From NCBI GenBank assembly GCA_021234155.1, contig JAJEKV010000074.1, forward strand, positions 2,485,789-2,549,788: a stretch of 64,000 nucleotides of DNA. The letters are read 5' to 3'. A model generated the notes under the pieces. That model was given only the letters and a program-made list of their open reading frames with translations, made no database searches and was not told the origin of the DNA. Every line of letters starts with the position of its first letter. Positions within the stretch are counted from its first letter, which is position 1. Origin of the DNA: Isoetes taiwanensis (taxonomy: Eukaryota > Streptophyta > Lycopodiopsida > Isoetales > Isoetaceae). The translations under genes were made by a program, and so were the position numbers. Below, in pieces: positions 11,594 through 22,103 of the stretch.

Positions 11594-13221
11594 AGGCTCA
11601 AACATGCCAAGGTGGCTCAAACATGCAGGTCTCCAATATGCCACCTAGGCTCTAACATGCCAAGGTGGCTCAAACATGCCACGTGGCTCCAACATGCCAA
11701 GGTGGCTCAAACATGCCATGCGGGCTCCAACATGCAACCTAGGGCTCCAATATGCCAAGGTGGCTCAAACATGTCACGTGGCTCCAACATGCCACCCAGT
11801 TCCATCATGCCAAGGTGGCTAAAACATGCCACCTAGGGCTCCAACGCGCCACCTAGGCCCAACATGCCAAGATGGCTCAAACATGCCACCGACCCAACAT
11901 GCCACCTAGAATCAAACATGCCAAGGTGGCTCAAACATGCCAAGGTGGCTCAAACATGCCCAATGAGGGTTTCCAACATGCCACCTAGGCTCCATCATGC
12001 CAAGGTGGCTCAAACATGCCAAGGTGGATCAAACATGCCACGCAGCTCCAACATACCCAGGTTCCAACATGCCAAGGTGGCTCAAACATGCCACGCCGGG
12101 TCCAACATGCCACCTAGGCTCAAACATGCCACGCGCCAAGTTTAAGATGCCACCTTACCCAACATGCCAAGGTGGCTCAAGCATGCCACATGGGTTCCAA
12201 CATGCCAAGGTGGCTTAAACATGCCACCTAGGTTCCAACATGCCAAGGTGGCTCAAACATGCCAAGCGGGCTCCAACATGCCACCTAGGCTCAAACATGC
12301 TGTTGTGGCTCAAAGATGCCACGGGCTCCAACATGCCACTTAGGGCTCCAACATCCACCTTTGGCTCAAACATGCCAAGTTGGCTCAAACATGCCACGTC
12401 GGCTCCAACATGCCAAGGTGGCTCAAACATGCCACATAGGCTCTAACATGCCACCTAGGCTCCAATATGCCAAGGTGGTTCCAACATGCCACCTAGGCTC
12501 CAACGCGGCCACCTAGACTGGGCAAAACATGCCAAGGTGGCTCAAACATGCCGCTGTGAGGCTCAAACATGCCACTGGCTCCAACATCCACCTAGGCTCA
12601 AACATGCCAAGGTGGCCAAGCATGCCATGAGGGTCCCAACATGCCAACTAGGCTCAAACATGCCAAGGTGGCTCAAACATGCCACGTGGACTCCAACATG
12701 CCACCTAGGTGGCTCAAACATGCCACGTGGACTCCAACATGCCACCAAGGTGGCTCAAACATGCCACCTATGGCTCCAACATCCACCTAGCCTCAAACAT
12801 GTCAAGGCGGCTCAAACATGCCACGTGGGCTCCAAAATGCCACCTCGGCTCAAACATGCGAAGATGGCTCAAACATGCCACCTAGGCTCCAATATCCACC
12901 TACGCTTAAACATGCCAAGATGGCTCAAACGTGCCACCTAGGCTCAAATATGCCAAGGTGGCTCAAACATGCCACATGGACTCCAACATGCCAAGGTGGC
13001 TCCAACATGCTACCTAGGCTCCAACATGCCACTTAGGCTTCAACATACGAAGGTGGCTCAAACATGCCACCCATGTCAAACATGCTAAGGTGGCTCAAAC
13101 ATGCCGCGCGGGCTCCCACACGCCAAGATGGCTCAAATATGCCACTTAGGCTCAAACATGCCAAGGTGGTTGAAACATGCCATGTGGGCTCCAACATGCC
13201 ACGTGGGCTCCAAAATGCCAA
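11594..13221. repeat. 19-bp minisatellite array, copy A
   Basis: About 85 units with a period of 19 bp. Two main variants alternate irregularly: ctcaaacatgccaaggtgg and ctccaacatgccacctagg, plus versions with cacgtggg or catgcggg. The last nine bases of the first variant are nearly the reverse complement of those of the second, so neighbouring units can pair. Three units make 57 bp, so frames through the array encode 19-residue repeats in all phases on both strands. Those frames are by-products. The array directly abuts the copia gag remnant at 13222. Confidence 0.95.
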
Positions 13222-14200
13222 GTCCTTTTGTAAGGTGCTGGCCGCTGTTGCAAGATTCAGATATTCAGCATCAAAAGTGGCACACGCAATAGTACTTGTC
13301 TCTCCCTTAGATTTGACTGCTGTGCTTCTCATGTCACTATCCTTTGAGATTTTCTTCTCCTTCTTACAATTCGAACTGTAGTGACCCTTTTCACCACAAT
13401 TCCAGCACTTGAACTCCTTGGATTTCTTACCATCAGACTTCACATTTTCTGACTTCTTAGAGTCTTTGCTATCAGCAAACTTCTTCTTGGTGTAGCCCGA
13501 GAAGTAGACACAAAATTAGCATGGTCCACTCTCCCATCCCTTTGCTTCTGCACCAACTCCTCTTGTTGCAGTAGAATGGTTACTTTGGCTATATCAATCT
13601 TCTCCTTGTACATGATCTTCGAAGAGATAGACCAACCAAGATATCTTGAATCAGCTGTTTTTCAGACAAAGACTCCACCAAAGAGCCATGTAATCCAAGT
13701 TTATTGCTTCATCTGAGTAAGGTATGCTGTGACAGATTTGAAATCACCTAATTGGGCATGTTGCATTTTATTCTGGATTAGCATTTGGGTAGCCATACCC
13801 TTGCTGCCAAGAGACATCTCCAAATGAGACCACATCTCCTTAAACTCAGTAAAATGGTTGATTTCATGACCAATTGTCCATTCAGCAAACATTTTGACAA
13901 GAGCACAAGCTTTGGGTTTACCCCCACAAAGACTACGACGACCAGGCCGATAAAGTCTTCATCAAACACTGCTTCCATGTTACTAAATATCAAATAATTC
14001 ACCATGAACTTCTTCCAAGCATGGTAATTATTATTAGTGAGCTTTGCATTCTGTGAGAACTTGAATGGATCCATGAATTTCTCCCCGCTTTCAGCAAGAA
14101 AAGATAGTTGAGAAAACAAATTGGCCACCAAACAAAGCACCCACCTTAAAAGTTGAATCTTGAATTTTGTCGCCAAAAGGTCTTGGAAAACTCAATCTCG
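13222..14200 (-). pseudogene. gag: Ty1-copia gag remnant with CCHC zinc knuckle
   Basis: On the minus strand, the N-terminal part near 14074-13980 reads MDPFKFSQNAKL followed by NNNYHAWKKFMVNYL, typical of copia gag. Next comes a helical segment near 13892-13701 (MFAEWTIGHEINHFTEFKEM and onward, ending TAYLTQMKQ). The zinc knuckle is at 13407-13366, CWNCGEKGHYSSNC, matching C-x2-C-x4-H-x4-C. Gag would package element RNA in cytoplasmic particles. Frames change at least twice, near 13900 and 13520. After the knuckle the frame runs straight into the minisatellite at 13221, and no protease, integrase or reverse transcriptase follows. The 5' LTR and primer site lie just upstream at 14422-14769. 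Confidence 0.85.
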
Positions 14201-14421
14201 CACTGCATTTGTCCTAAAAATTCAATCTCTCTCCCAAAACACTTCCTCCAGGTAAAAAGCAAGAATCTACTCCAATGCTACAAATGAGATTTTCCACCAC
14301 CAAATCTCAGCCAAAGAACTCCTGGAAACAATGGCAATCCAATTTGGATGCTTCTTCAATAGCTTGCTCTATTCTTCCCTCAAGAAAGCGTCTGATACCA
14401 TGATACCAAAATCTGATACCA

Positions 14422-14769
14422 TGATAGAACTAGTGCAAAACCAGCACAAACCCCGCAAGATCGACTCAAGAGATAGAATAGAAGAACAAGAATAACTCTA
14501 TTGAGAAAGCAATAGGAAATACAATCTCTACTTCTGAGCATTGCATAGTATATAACGCACAATCAATATATACAACCGGTGAGACTAAGAATAGTAGTCT
14601 ACCGTTTAACCACCGTCCACTAATTATGGCACTGATTTAGGGTCGGTGCTCAGTGCTGACAAAGTGCTGCCTTCTGTACATTTCAAGACCTTCTCAAAGA
14701 TCAGTGCTAAGGCTGAACCATCGCTGTTTTAAAGACATTATGCTTAGTCAGCATATTTATATTCCAACA
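14422..14769 (-). mobile_element. 5' LTR of the truncated copia element, with primer-binding site
   Basis: The 348-bp LTR starts TGTTGGAATATAAATATG at 14769 and ends ...TTCTATCA at 14422 on the minus strand. Immediately downstream (14421-14412) is TGGTATCAGA, the initiator-methionine tRNA primer site used by plant copia elements. A second TGGTATCA-type motif follows within 25 bp. TG...CA ends and position next to gag confirm the identity. No second LTR was found on the other side of the minisatellite, so the element is truncated. Confidence 0.85.
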
Positions 14770-14799
14770 CTCTTAAGGTGCGCTGGTTGCTTAGGAGGT

Positions 14800-16330
14800 G
14801 CTACAAAGTCTTGCCCAGTGCAATTGTTTTTTTTTTCCTCAACCCCACACTGTTGAGGAGTGCGGTTCCCCACATGCCCTCAGGCCGACCTTCTTCTCTC
14901 AAATGGCCCCAATTATCTTCGGAAGTATCCTCTAGTGTTTTGATAGCATGATTCAAGGAACCAACATGAAAATTTGAATCATCCTTCCAAAGGTCGACTG
15001 AGAAATGTCCTAAGGCACCTATCCCGTGGCCATGCATCAGTGCACCAATCACGCTTAACTTTCTGCCGCTCACCTTTCCATACCGATTTTGCTAATTTCT
15101 CTAGTCTTAGAATCATAGCCTTGTTTTGGTCCATCTTATCATATATGATAGTGAGCGCCTGATCCGGTGCTCGATGGGACAAAGCTCTCCATGACCAGTA
15201 CAAGCTCCTACAAGAGATCTGGGCTGTCATGTGTGCCTTCCTTTCAATCGCACTTTTCTCTCTCTCGGGATCTCTATCTTAGCCATTTTCTCTTTTATTA
15301 CAATACAGGTGTATTGCACTGGAGAAGGCTATCCTTTTGCTATTGCAACCCTCGCGGATTTAGCTTCCACCTACCAAGGAATGAAGAATGAGAGACGTGT
15401 TTGCGGGCCATCTCCATCACAATCAAGGCCCACCTCATGAAGAATGTCTTTTTGGTTAGATGAGGGAGCCTCTTCACATTCTCTCCCCTTCAAGAGTGAT
15501 TTTCGACCAGAGGGCATCGCCTCAAAGATTCTCATCTATGTACATAGACGCCAGGGCCTTTCCTCGCTAGAGTGTGAGGCCCCGCTTTTTCGAGCCCGTG
15601 TTATCATGTTCAAGAACTCGCGGACCAGTAAGGAAAAGTCTTCGCCACTTATAGAAAGTGGACATTGGAATACCATAGGCTCTATGCCATGCTTTCAAGC
15701 ATACCGCTTGTTATTTAGCATGAGCTCGGACCCCGCCCCGTTTCTCTCAACAAACGCCTAACATGTTAAAAAGCAAATGTGGTCCCCGTCTCAAGCACTC
15801 AAGTTCCAATAGAAACTACGATGATACACCTAATCTACGGTGGAGAAGTTTAGAAAGCATCTTCGCATGCAACAAAGCCAAGATGTAAAGTCTAAAATGG
15901 AAGCCATGGATCTTTCTCGCCTTTTAATGGCCACAGCGTAGGTGAACCCGGGAGTCCGTTCACCATTTTGTACATCCTTTTCGGTGCCTTTTCAACTTCA
16001 ATTTGCATGGCATAGGGTTCTTCAATGACCTGCCTCTTTCACGCCTTTATGAGTGTTCCATTAATAAAGAACATTGTCCATTAACACCAAACATCCGACC
16101 ACCTAACCAAAGTCGCGGTAATTGTGGCATTTCAACACAAGTTTGGCATCGCATATCGCCTAGAGACAAATGCCTAGAGAAAATGCCATGGCAATGTTAC
16201 CGAGCACTTTCTGTTCGTCTAAAGCAGCAGCCACATATAAACCTCCTTCAAGCAAGGCTTCTGGTTATGTGGATCGCTGCCAAGGCTCGGGTGAGCACCC
16301 TATGGGTTGTCTCGACGCCCCGAAGAAGAT
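14800..16330 (-). pseudogene. Unrecognised minus-strand reading frames, copy A
   Basis: Short minus-strand protein stretches match the better-preserved copy B frames at 37445-38880. Examples are ALTIIYDKMDQNKAMILRL near 15160-15100 and FSVDLWKDDSNFHVGSLNH near 15000-14955. In copy A they are broken by clustered changes. I do not recognise the protein. A captured host gene or part of an unclassified transposon are both possible. The plus-strand frames across this region are antisense shadows. Confidence 0.3.
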
Positions 16331-16840
16331 AGACATGTTAAGACTGTAATTAATAAGACAGTGTCTATTTGCCCTCTACTACATGTGATACCGGGCTAGT
16401 TACTCTCCGAGAATTTATAGGTACCTTAGTCTAGAATATGTTGTGCAAGACGCCTTCACATCCTGGACCACTACTAGCCGCGCATGCCAATTTAAATAAA
16501 TTATAACCGTTTCTGTCAATTTCTTCATTTCTATTGGCCAAGCAATTTTCTAGTTGGCATATTCCAAAAGACCTTTTATAACCCCAAAAAATCCCTAATG
16601 CCCTATTACATAGCCAGATTAGACATTAATGATCCCTAATGCTAATGGATGGCAGCCAATAGATCTTCTAATGCTGACTAATGCAACTCCACAAATGAAC
16701 ATTGGCCGTCCAAGCAGCCCTCCAAAATGATCTAAACCGTCAAAACGGAAAACCACTTATCGCCCCATCTTCCAAAGGTTTGGCCTTCGAGCAATGCAAA
16801 AATAACATAAAAGACTAGTAATGATTCAATATTAGGGGTC

Positions 16841-17329
16841 TTGTATAATAATGATGATGCCTACCAAGAACAAGGACATCAGCCAGGCCAAAGAAGAACA
16901 GAGGGAAAGAAAGCATGCAGCTTTGTGAAAATTGGCCATAATCCTAAGAAGACTGGATGGCATTGTGGGAAGAAAAACACCTACGATGGCACCATTGGAA
17001 ACAAGGAGATCGATTGTGGCGCTAGCAAGAACAGAAGAAAAGAAAGACTGCAGAATGAAACCTTAGGTGAACTTCACATTTGGGTAATATCACTTTTGTT
17101 GACAGTTCCTTGTGTCAACGATGCTGGCCCCTTTTTCCGTGCAGGAATGTTAACCAACGTGGCATTCCCCTATACAAATCCCCAACTCGTAAAGGAATGT
17201 CATTGTATTTTTATCTGTAATGGTGACACGTGTCCACTATTCTTTAAGAGCCAGTTCACATGCAACAATGGCAAGAGAGGGGCCATGTTATACCTTGTGC
17301 AAATTGGCGAGGGAATTCGCTTAGTCTAG
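16841..17329 (+). CDS. Unrecognised 162-codon frame, intact only in copy A
   Basis: The frame starts MYNNDDAYQEQGHQPGQRR with a basic, polar first half, followed by a Cys-containing second half (FRAGMLTNVAFPYTNPQL and onward). In copy B the first half is scrambled at 39410-39600, and only the second half, from 39645 to 39878, is retained, with identical sequence. I recognise no domain. The surrounding region 16330-18240 (38880-40790 in copy B) is otherwise gene-free AT-rich DNA, and much of it is identical between the copies. Confidence 0.2.
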   Translation: MYNNDDAYQEQGHQPGQRRTEGKKACSFVKIGHNPKKTGWHCGKKNTYDGTIGNKEIDCGASKNRRKERLQNETLGELHIWVISLLLTVPCVNDAGPFFRAGMLTNVAFPYTNPQLVKECHCIFICNGDTCPLFFKSQFTCNNGKRGAMLYLVQIGEGIRLV

Positions 17330-18239
17330 TGACAATCCAATTTATTCCTACAAGAAACTTATTCAGGGTGGCCAAGGCCAAGGAACGCTTTTCTTCCTGT
17401 TCTTATAACAAATGGCCTAACGTGCAACAATTCTACCAAGGTGAATAAGTTACAATTTTTTCTTTGAAATCGCAATGGCTTAAAAGTAATGTTTAGGTTC
17501 TCTTCACCAATCAAATTTGCTGAACATCTTCAATTATTCTTGATGATTTATAGATATCACAACAAGTCCAATCAAAAGATGCCACATACGCATCTTATTG
17601 AGGATTGTGAAAAATTTAACCAGCTTGATGGGCTATAAATCCAAATCCGGACTCATCAATATTATGAAATTGATTAGAAAGAGGCACACTTAGAAATTTG
17701 GGGTCAAAGCCCTTCATTTTGCATGCCTGTTTAGTTCTTCACAAAAGTCAAAGACATGCATCATGGAGTAAAGTTGCAGACTTACATGGGCGGTTGTTAG
17801 TCCTACATCGCCTTCCAGAATGTGTCATTATATTACGGAGTTTAAAGCAGACAGAAATGAAATAGAATGGCAATGACTTAGATATTGCATGCATGCATGA
17901 ACTCTACAACTTCTTTCCTCAAATCTAGAACTTGACATAACACTTACATCATATAAAATACACAGTTGTGCTCTCCAGCCAAACCTGCTTATGCGAGAAC
18001 ATGTAAGGGCCAACTATACAATCTTGCCCAGCGATATAGATAAGATGACAACATACATATATCAATATGTCCAGATGAAATATTCTCTTAGAAAAAGATT
18101 CCAGGATTGCCAAGCTCTATAGAATATTGTTACCTGCCCAAAAAAAAAAAGCTATCACATACTGTCAAACCTTGAATCTCTCAGTGAGTAGAATAGCATT
18201 GTGCTAAGTATAGTTATCATCACCTAATATAATTTTAAA

Positions 18240-18300
18240 GGAACAGGTGTCACAAGACGGAGGGTTGCCCTCGATGGCCGGAGGGTGAAGTGGCTTAAAT
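18240..18300 (+). repeat. Short dispersed repeat with CGGAGGGTTGCCCTC core
   Basis: The motif cggagggttgccctcg, followed by ggagggtgaagtggcttaaa, also occurs at 40790-40855 (same orientation) and, inverted, at about 53180-53237. There the core becomes a palindrome, cggagggcaaccctccg. The better copies share the lead aacaaggtgctgcgca. It is probably the end of a small transposon. The stretch from 18300 to 21167 holds no gene that I can support. Confidence 0.6.
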
Positions 18301-21167
18301 CATAGTTTAAAGTCATATTTTGACAATCAATTCAAAACCATAACCCCTAACATTTAGAAACTAAATCCTCTCAGAGACAATCTAACTACCTTTATCTTCC
18401 AAAATGCGCCTAAAGAGTTTAGCAACCTCGTGAAATAAAGAACACACAAATTTCAGAACTATAACATATACGGGGCTATTTGGAAAAATATTTAAAATTT
18501 AAGGGCATTTTGGAAATTTTAAAAATACAAAGGGCTTTTTGGGAATTAAGTCAAGGAAGGGAGCCCCCGAGAAATCGGGGCAACCCGTGATAAGGCAAAC
18601 ACTTGTTAAACACATTATACTTCCAAACAATCTTGTTTATTTCAAGAACCATGTATATAATGAGATTAGAGAATGCCAAACTTTTAAATTGAGATAGGGA
18701 GGAATGATAAGATTGACGCTCCAAAACGTAAGCTAAGAATAAGAACAATAGCCAATATTGGCACACATTTAAGCAGCTATCAGTATTTTATGCTGGTAAT
18801 GATAGAGGTCCAATGCATTTTGCTTAGCTTAGGCATTCATGTTGTGAATAATAGCATATTCTTCAAGTACTATACTGGAATGTACACTTCCAAAATCTAA
18901 ATCGGTTGTGATCACTCTAGAAGAGAAAAGGTATACAAAAATAAACCGCTACTATAGGTCTAAAATAACCACAGATCGCGGCATTAGTCTAGAAATACTA
19001 AATATGTGTCCAACCATTTATGAATGAGGCCCAAAATAATGAAATGGGAGGACACACTTTGTACTTTGCATTTGTCCCAACTATATAACTCAAAATACAA
19101 CTAAATAATCTATGTTTGAAACAAAGAATACACAAATAACAAATAATACAACCATTACGATCTATATTTATGTTTTAGACAACTTCCATACCATGCCTTT
19201 TCAACAGCTTGCCGTGTCAGAGGTGCTTCCAATCATTTCAACTATAGTACATTGTACATTATTATGTTATAGTTGAAGACAACCTTCTAAAACATAAGAC
19301 CTATTTGAATGAATTAGAGACATTTTTGAAGATTCATAATATGATACAATCCATCCTTCCACCGCTTCCTTCCCCAAAATTAATATCAAATGCAACTCTT
19401 TTGTTCTCTCGCCATACGCTTACAACTCAAAATAACATTTAATTTGTAGAATCAACTCTATGTAAAGACAATTTCATTTAAAATTAATCATTGGGCATAA
19501 GTATTTGTCTATGTTAAAATGCTAGAACCAAATATGTCACACAATGTCCAACCAAACCATATCTCTTGTTTGGGAGGAAGATATAATGTCAATGAGAGTA
19601 CGCCCAAAGAGTAAAACGTGGTGCCCTGTTGCAATATGTCCCAATATGTTCCATCAGGTTTTACAATTTGAATTTAAAGGTATGGTAAATGGCATATTAA
19701 TTTTGCAATTACAAACATTCTCAGAGCTTCCCCAAAACAAACATGTAGCTAAAATAATCTACTCTACCAATGTTCTATATGTTCTTGTAATTTCTAAGTA
19801 CATATGGTTGCCATTAAAAAAAAAAGCTTATCCTAGCGTAGAAGCTACCCGCTTTTTCATATACGCATAAATGTTTGTTAAATGCCACAAAACCTTCTTG
19901 AGACACATGGAAAGATCACATCAGATCCTTGCATGAACAACCGCTCTAACAAATCTTTTGATGATCTTTACCAATGCCTTCCTCGAACTATCGCCGCTAA
20001 TTAGCATGCCGCCATATCAAACAAACCATCGCCATCATTACTTTTTCGGGCTTCTTCAAGTTTAATCGTTAGTATTTTGTTCTAGTCTCGCAAACTCATC
20101 TCTCAACATGTAATCGAAGCTGCAGATTTAGAGCGGTAGATGATGCAACCGATCAAAGAAGCATTGCAATGACTTCAACTACCAAACCAAGCTAAATGAA
20201 ACCATCTCCACAACACTCATGCATACCCGGGCAAAAGTAAAGGAAAAGATCAAAAGGGCAACGCTTATTTGGTCGAAGGTTACCCGATCTTGAAGCACAT
20301 TTGTTGCTTCATCCGATCGATAAAAGCTCCATGTTGCAACATAAAATTTCTAGAATGCATACCTTCAAAATGACTTCTAGCATTGCTGATTGAGTCATTT
20401 CCAAAATCCTCATGGAATTATCGTGAAGCAACTACCCTCCGTCAGATGCTTATTAAACCTTGAAGACAAAGATATTAGGGTGTTCTTTGTTTACGCTTGC
20501 CAAAGCACCGCTTGAACAACAATGGCGTGAAGTCGCAGATATGCAAGCCATTCACCAAAACCATTTAAATTGCTATTTCGGCCGCAGAGCTCCACATTTA
20601 TCCGCATAAAAGAAACCATGGAATATAAAAGCTCTATTAAGGGGAGAAGAAAACATCAAAAAGAGCATGGCCCCGAGTCATGGCCCAACTGCTTTGGTTC
20701 AAGCAAATACAAATCTTGAAGCAAATAGTGCGTGGGCATATCGCTTGTGGCTTGTTGTCGCCCCGCCTCGAAAAAGCTATGGAGAAAACCATCAACGAAG
20801 AACTCTACCAAGGAAAGAACAGCTTAAGCCAAGACTAAGCATGCTTGCTATCCGGGTGCCACAACACCGAAGCCTAGGGTTTCGCGGTAAATAGTAAACA
20901 TGTGCAAAATAGTATGAAATGATACTTACTAGATCCCAGCCAAACCGTGGAAATGATGATCGTGGAGAAGGCTAAGAAAAATTGTAAAGAATATAGATCA
21001 TGGATAGTCAGAGGCGAAAAACCGTGGAGCCGAAGGCTTCGAGAAAATATGGATGATCTATCTCGACGGACTCCATATATTTGTTTGCTTTTAGCTTAAC
21101 TTCTTATCTGCCTACGCATGATCCGGACGTATTGCCAACTGCTGCGTATGTTCCCGGATTTTTGAGT

Positions 21168-22020
21168 GTTCTAAACGAGGTGCCCTCGACTACCGGGGCC
21201 GCCGGATCTGGCCAACCGACGGCCTGCATCAGATGTTGAGCCTCGACACCTCTCGCTTCGATTATGCTCCATTATGATTGGGGACGCTTTATGATTTTAA
21301 GATGTCGTAATAATAGTTTGCCTAAGGTTTTGATGGTATATCGAGCCTCTATACGGTTTCGCTTTAAGCTTTTTAGAATATGAAATACACGGATTCAAAC
21401 TCTACCAAAATAACTCAATGTCCTAATAAGACTACTTTAACCAATCTAACCAAAGGAGCTAATGTGACTATTTTTTATCTTAAATCTATGCTTTTTTTTT
21501 TATAATAACCCATTGAATTGTTTTTTAGGATATGGTCTATGATTTCAAGAATTATATCTATATCAAATCCCCGAACCCCTATTATTTTGCTACATATTCT
21601 AAACGAGGTGCACCTCGACTACCACAAATGTCGGATTCGCCAACCGGGACGCCCGTGATCGTATGTTGGAGCCCCGACACCTCTCGCTTCGACATTATGC
21701 TCCATTATGATTGGGGACGCTTCTTATGATTTTAAGATGTCGTAATAATGAAGTTTGCCTTAAGGTTTTGATGGTATATCGAGCCTCTATACGGTTTTTA
21801 AGCTTTAAGCTTATTTGGATTCAACTCTACCAAAAATAACTCAATGTCCTAATAAGACTACTTTAACCAATCTAACCAGTGAGCTAATGTGACTATTTTT
21901 ATCTTAAATCTATGTTTTTTTTATAATAACCCATTGAATTGTTTTAGGATATGGTCTATGATTTCAAGAATTATATCTTCTATCAAACTCCCCTCGAACC
22001 CCTCGCTATTTTGCTACATA
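21168..22020 (-). repeat. Two tandem about 425-bp units with tRNA-like Pol III boxes, copy A
   Basis: Unit 1 is 21168-21596 and unit 2 is 21597-22020. Each starts ttctaaacgaggtgc and contains tatcgagcctctatacggtt. On the minus strand each contains a tRNA-like A box (TAGCTCACTGG in the best copy) about 60 bp before a B-box-like GGTTCGAATCC. In copy A the boxes are degraded (gattcaaac forms at about 21391-21470 and 21818-21890). This is the layout of a tRNA-derived SINE head, although the 3' tail and target duplications were not identified. Confidence 0.55.
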
Positions 22021-22103
22021 TTGTTTTACAAGTTAACCGGTTTCATGAGGGGTTCTCCGCAACATAAATGACCTAGCATTTAAAGCCAACAAAGGTTTTA
22101 GCC

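Noticed and set aside
11594-13221. CRISPR-like array or a repeat-protein gene in the 19-bp array
   Set aside because: There are no unique spacers between units, the genome is eukaryotic, and open frames occur on both strands and in all phases as a by-product of the 57-bp super-period.
16841-16980. Zinc-finger-like Cys/His pattern in the 162-codon frame
   Set aside because: Spacing fits no known finger and the half carrying it is not preserved in copy B.
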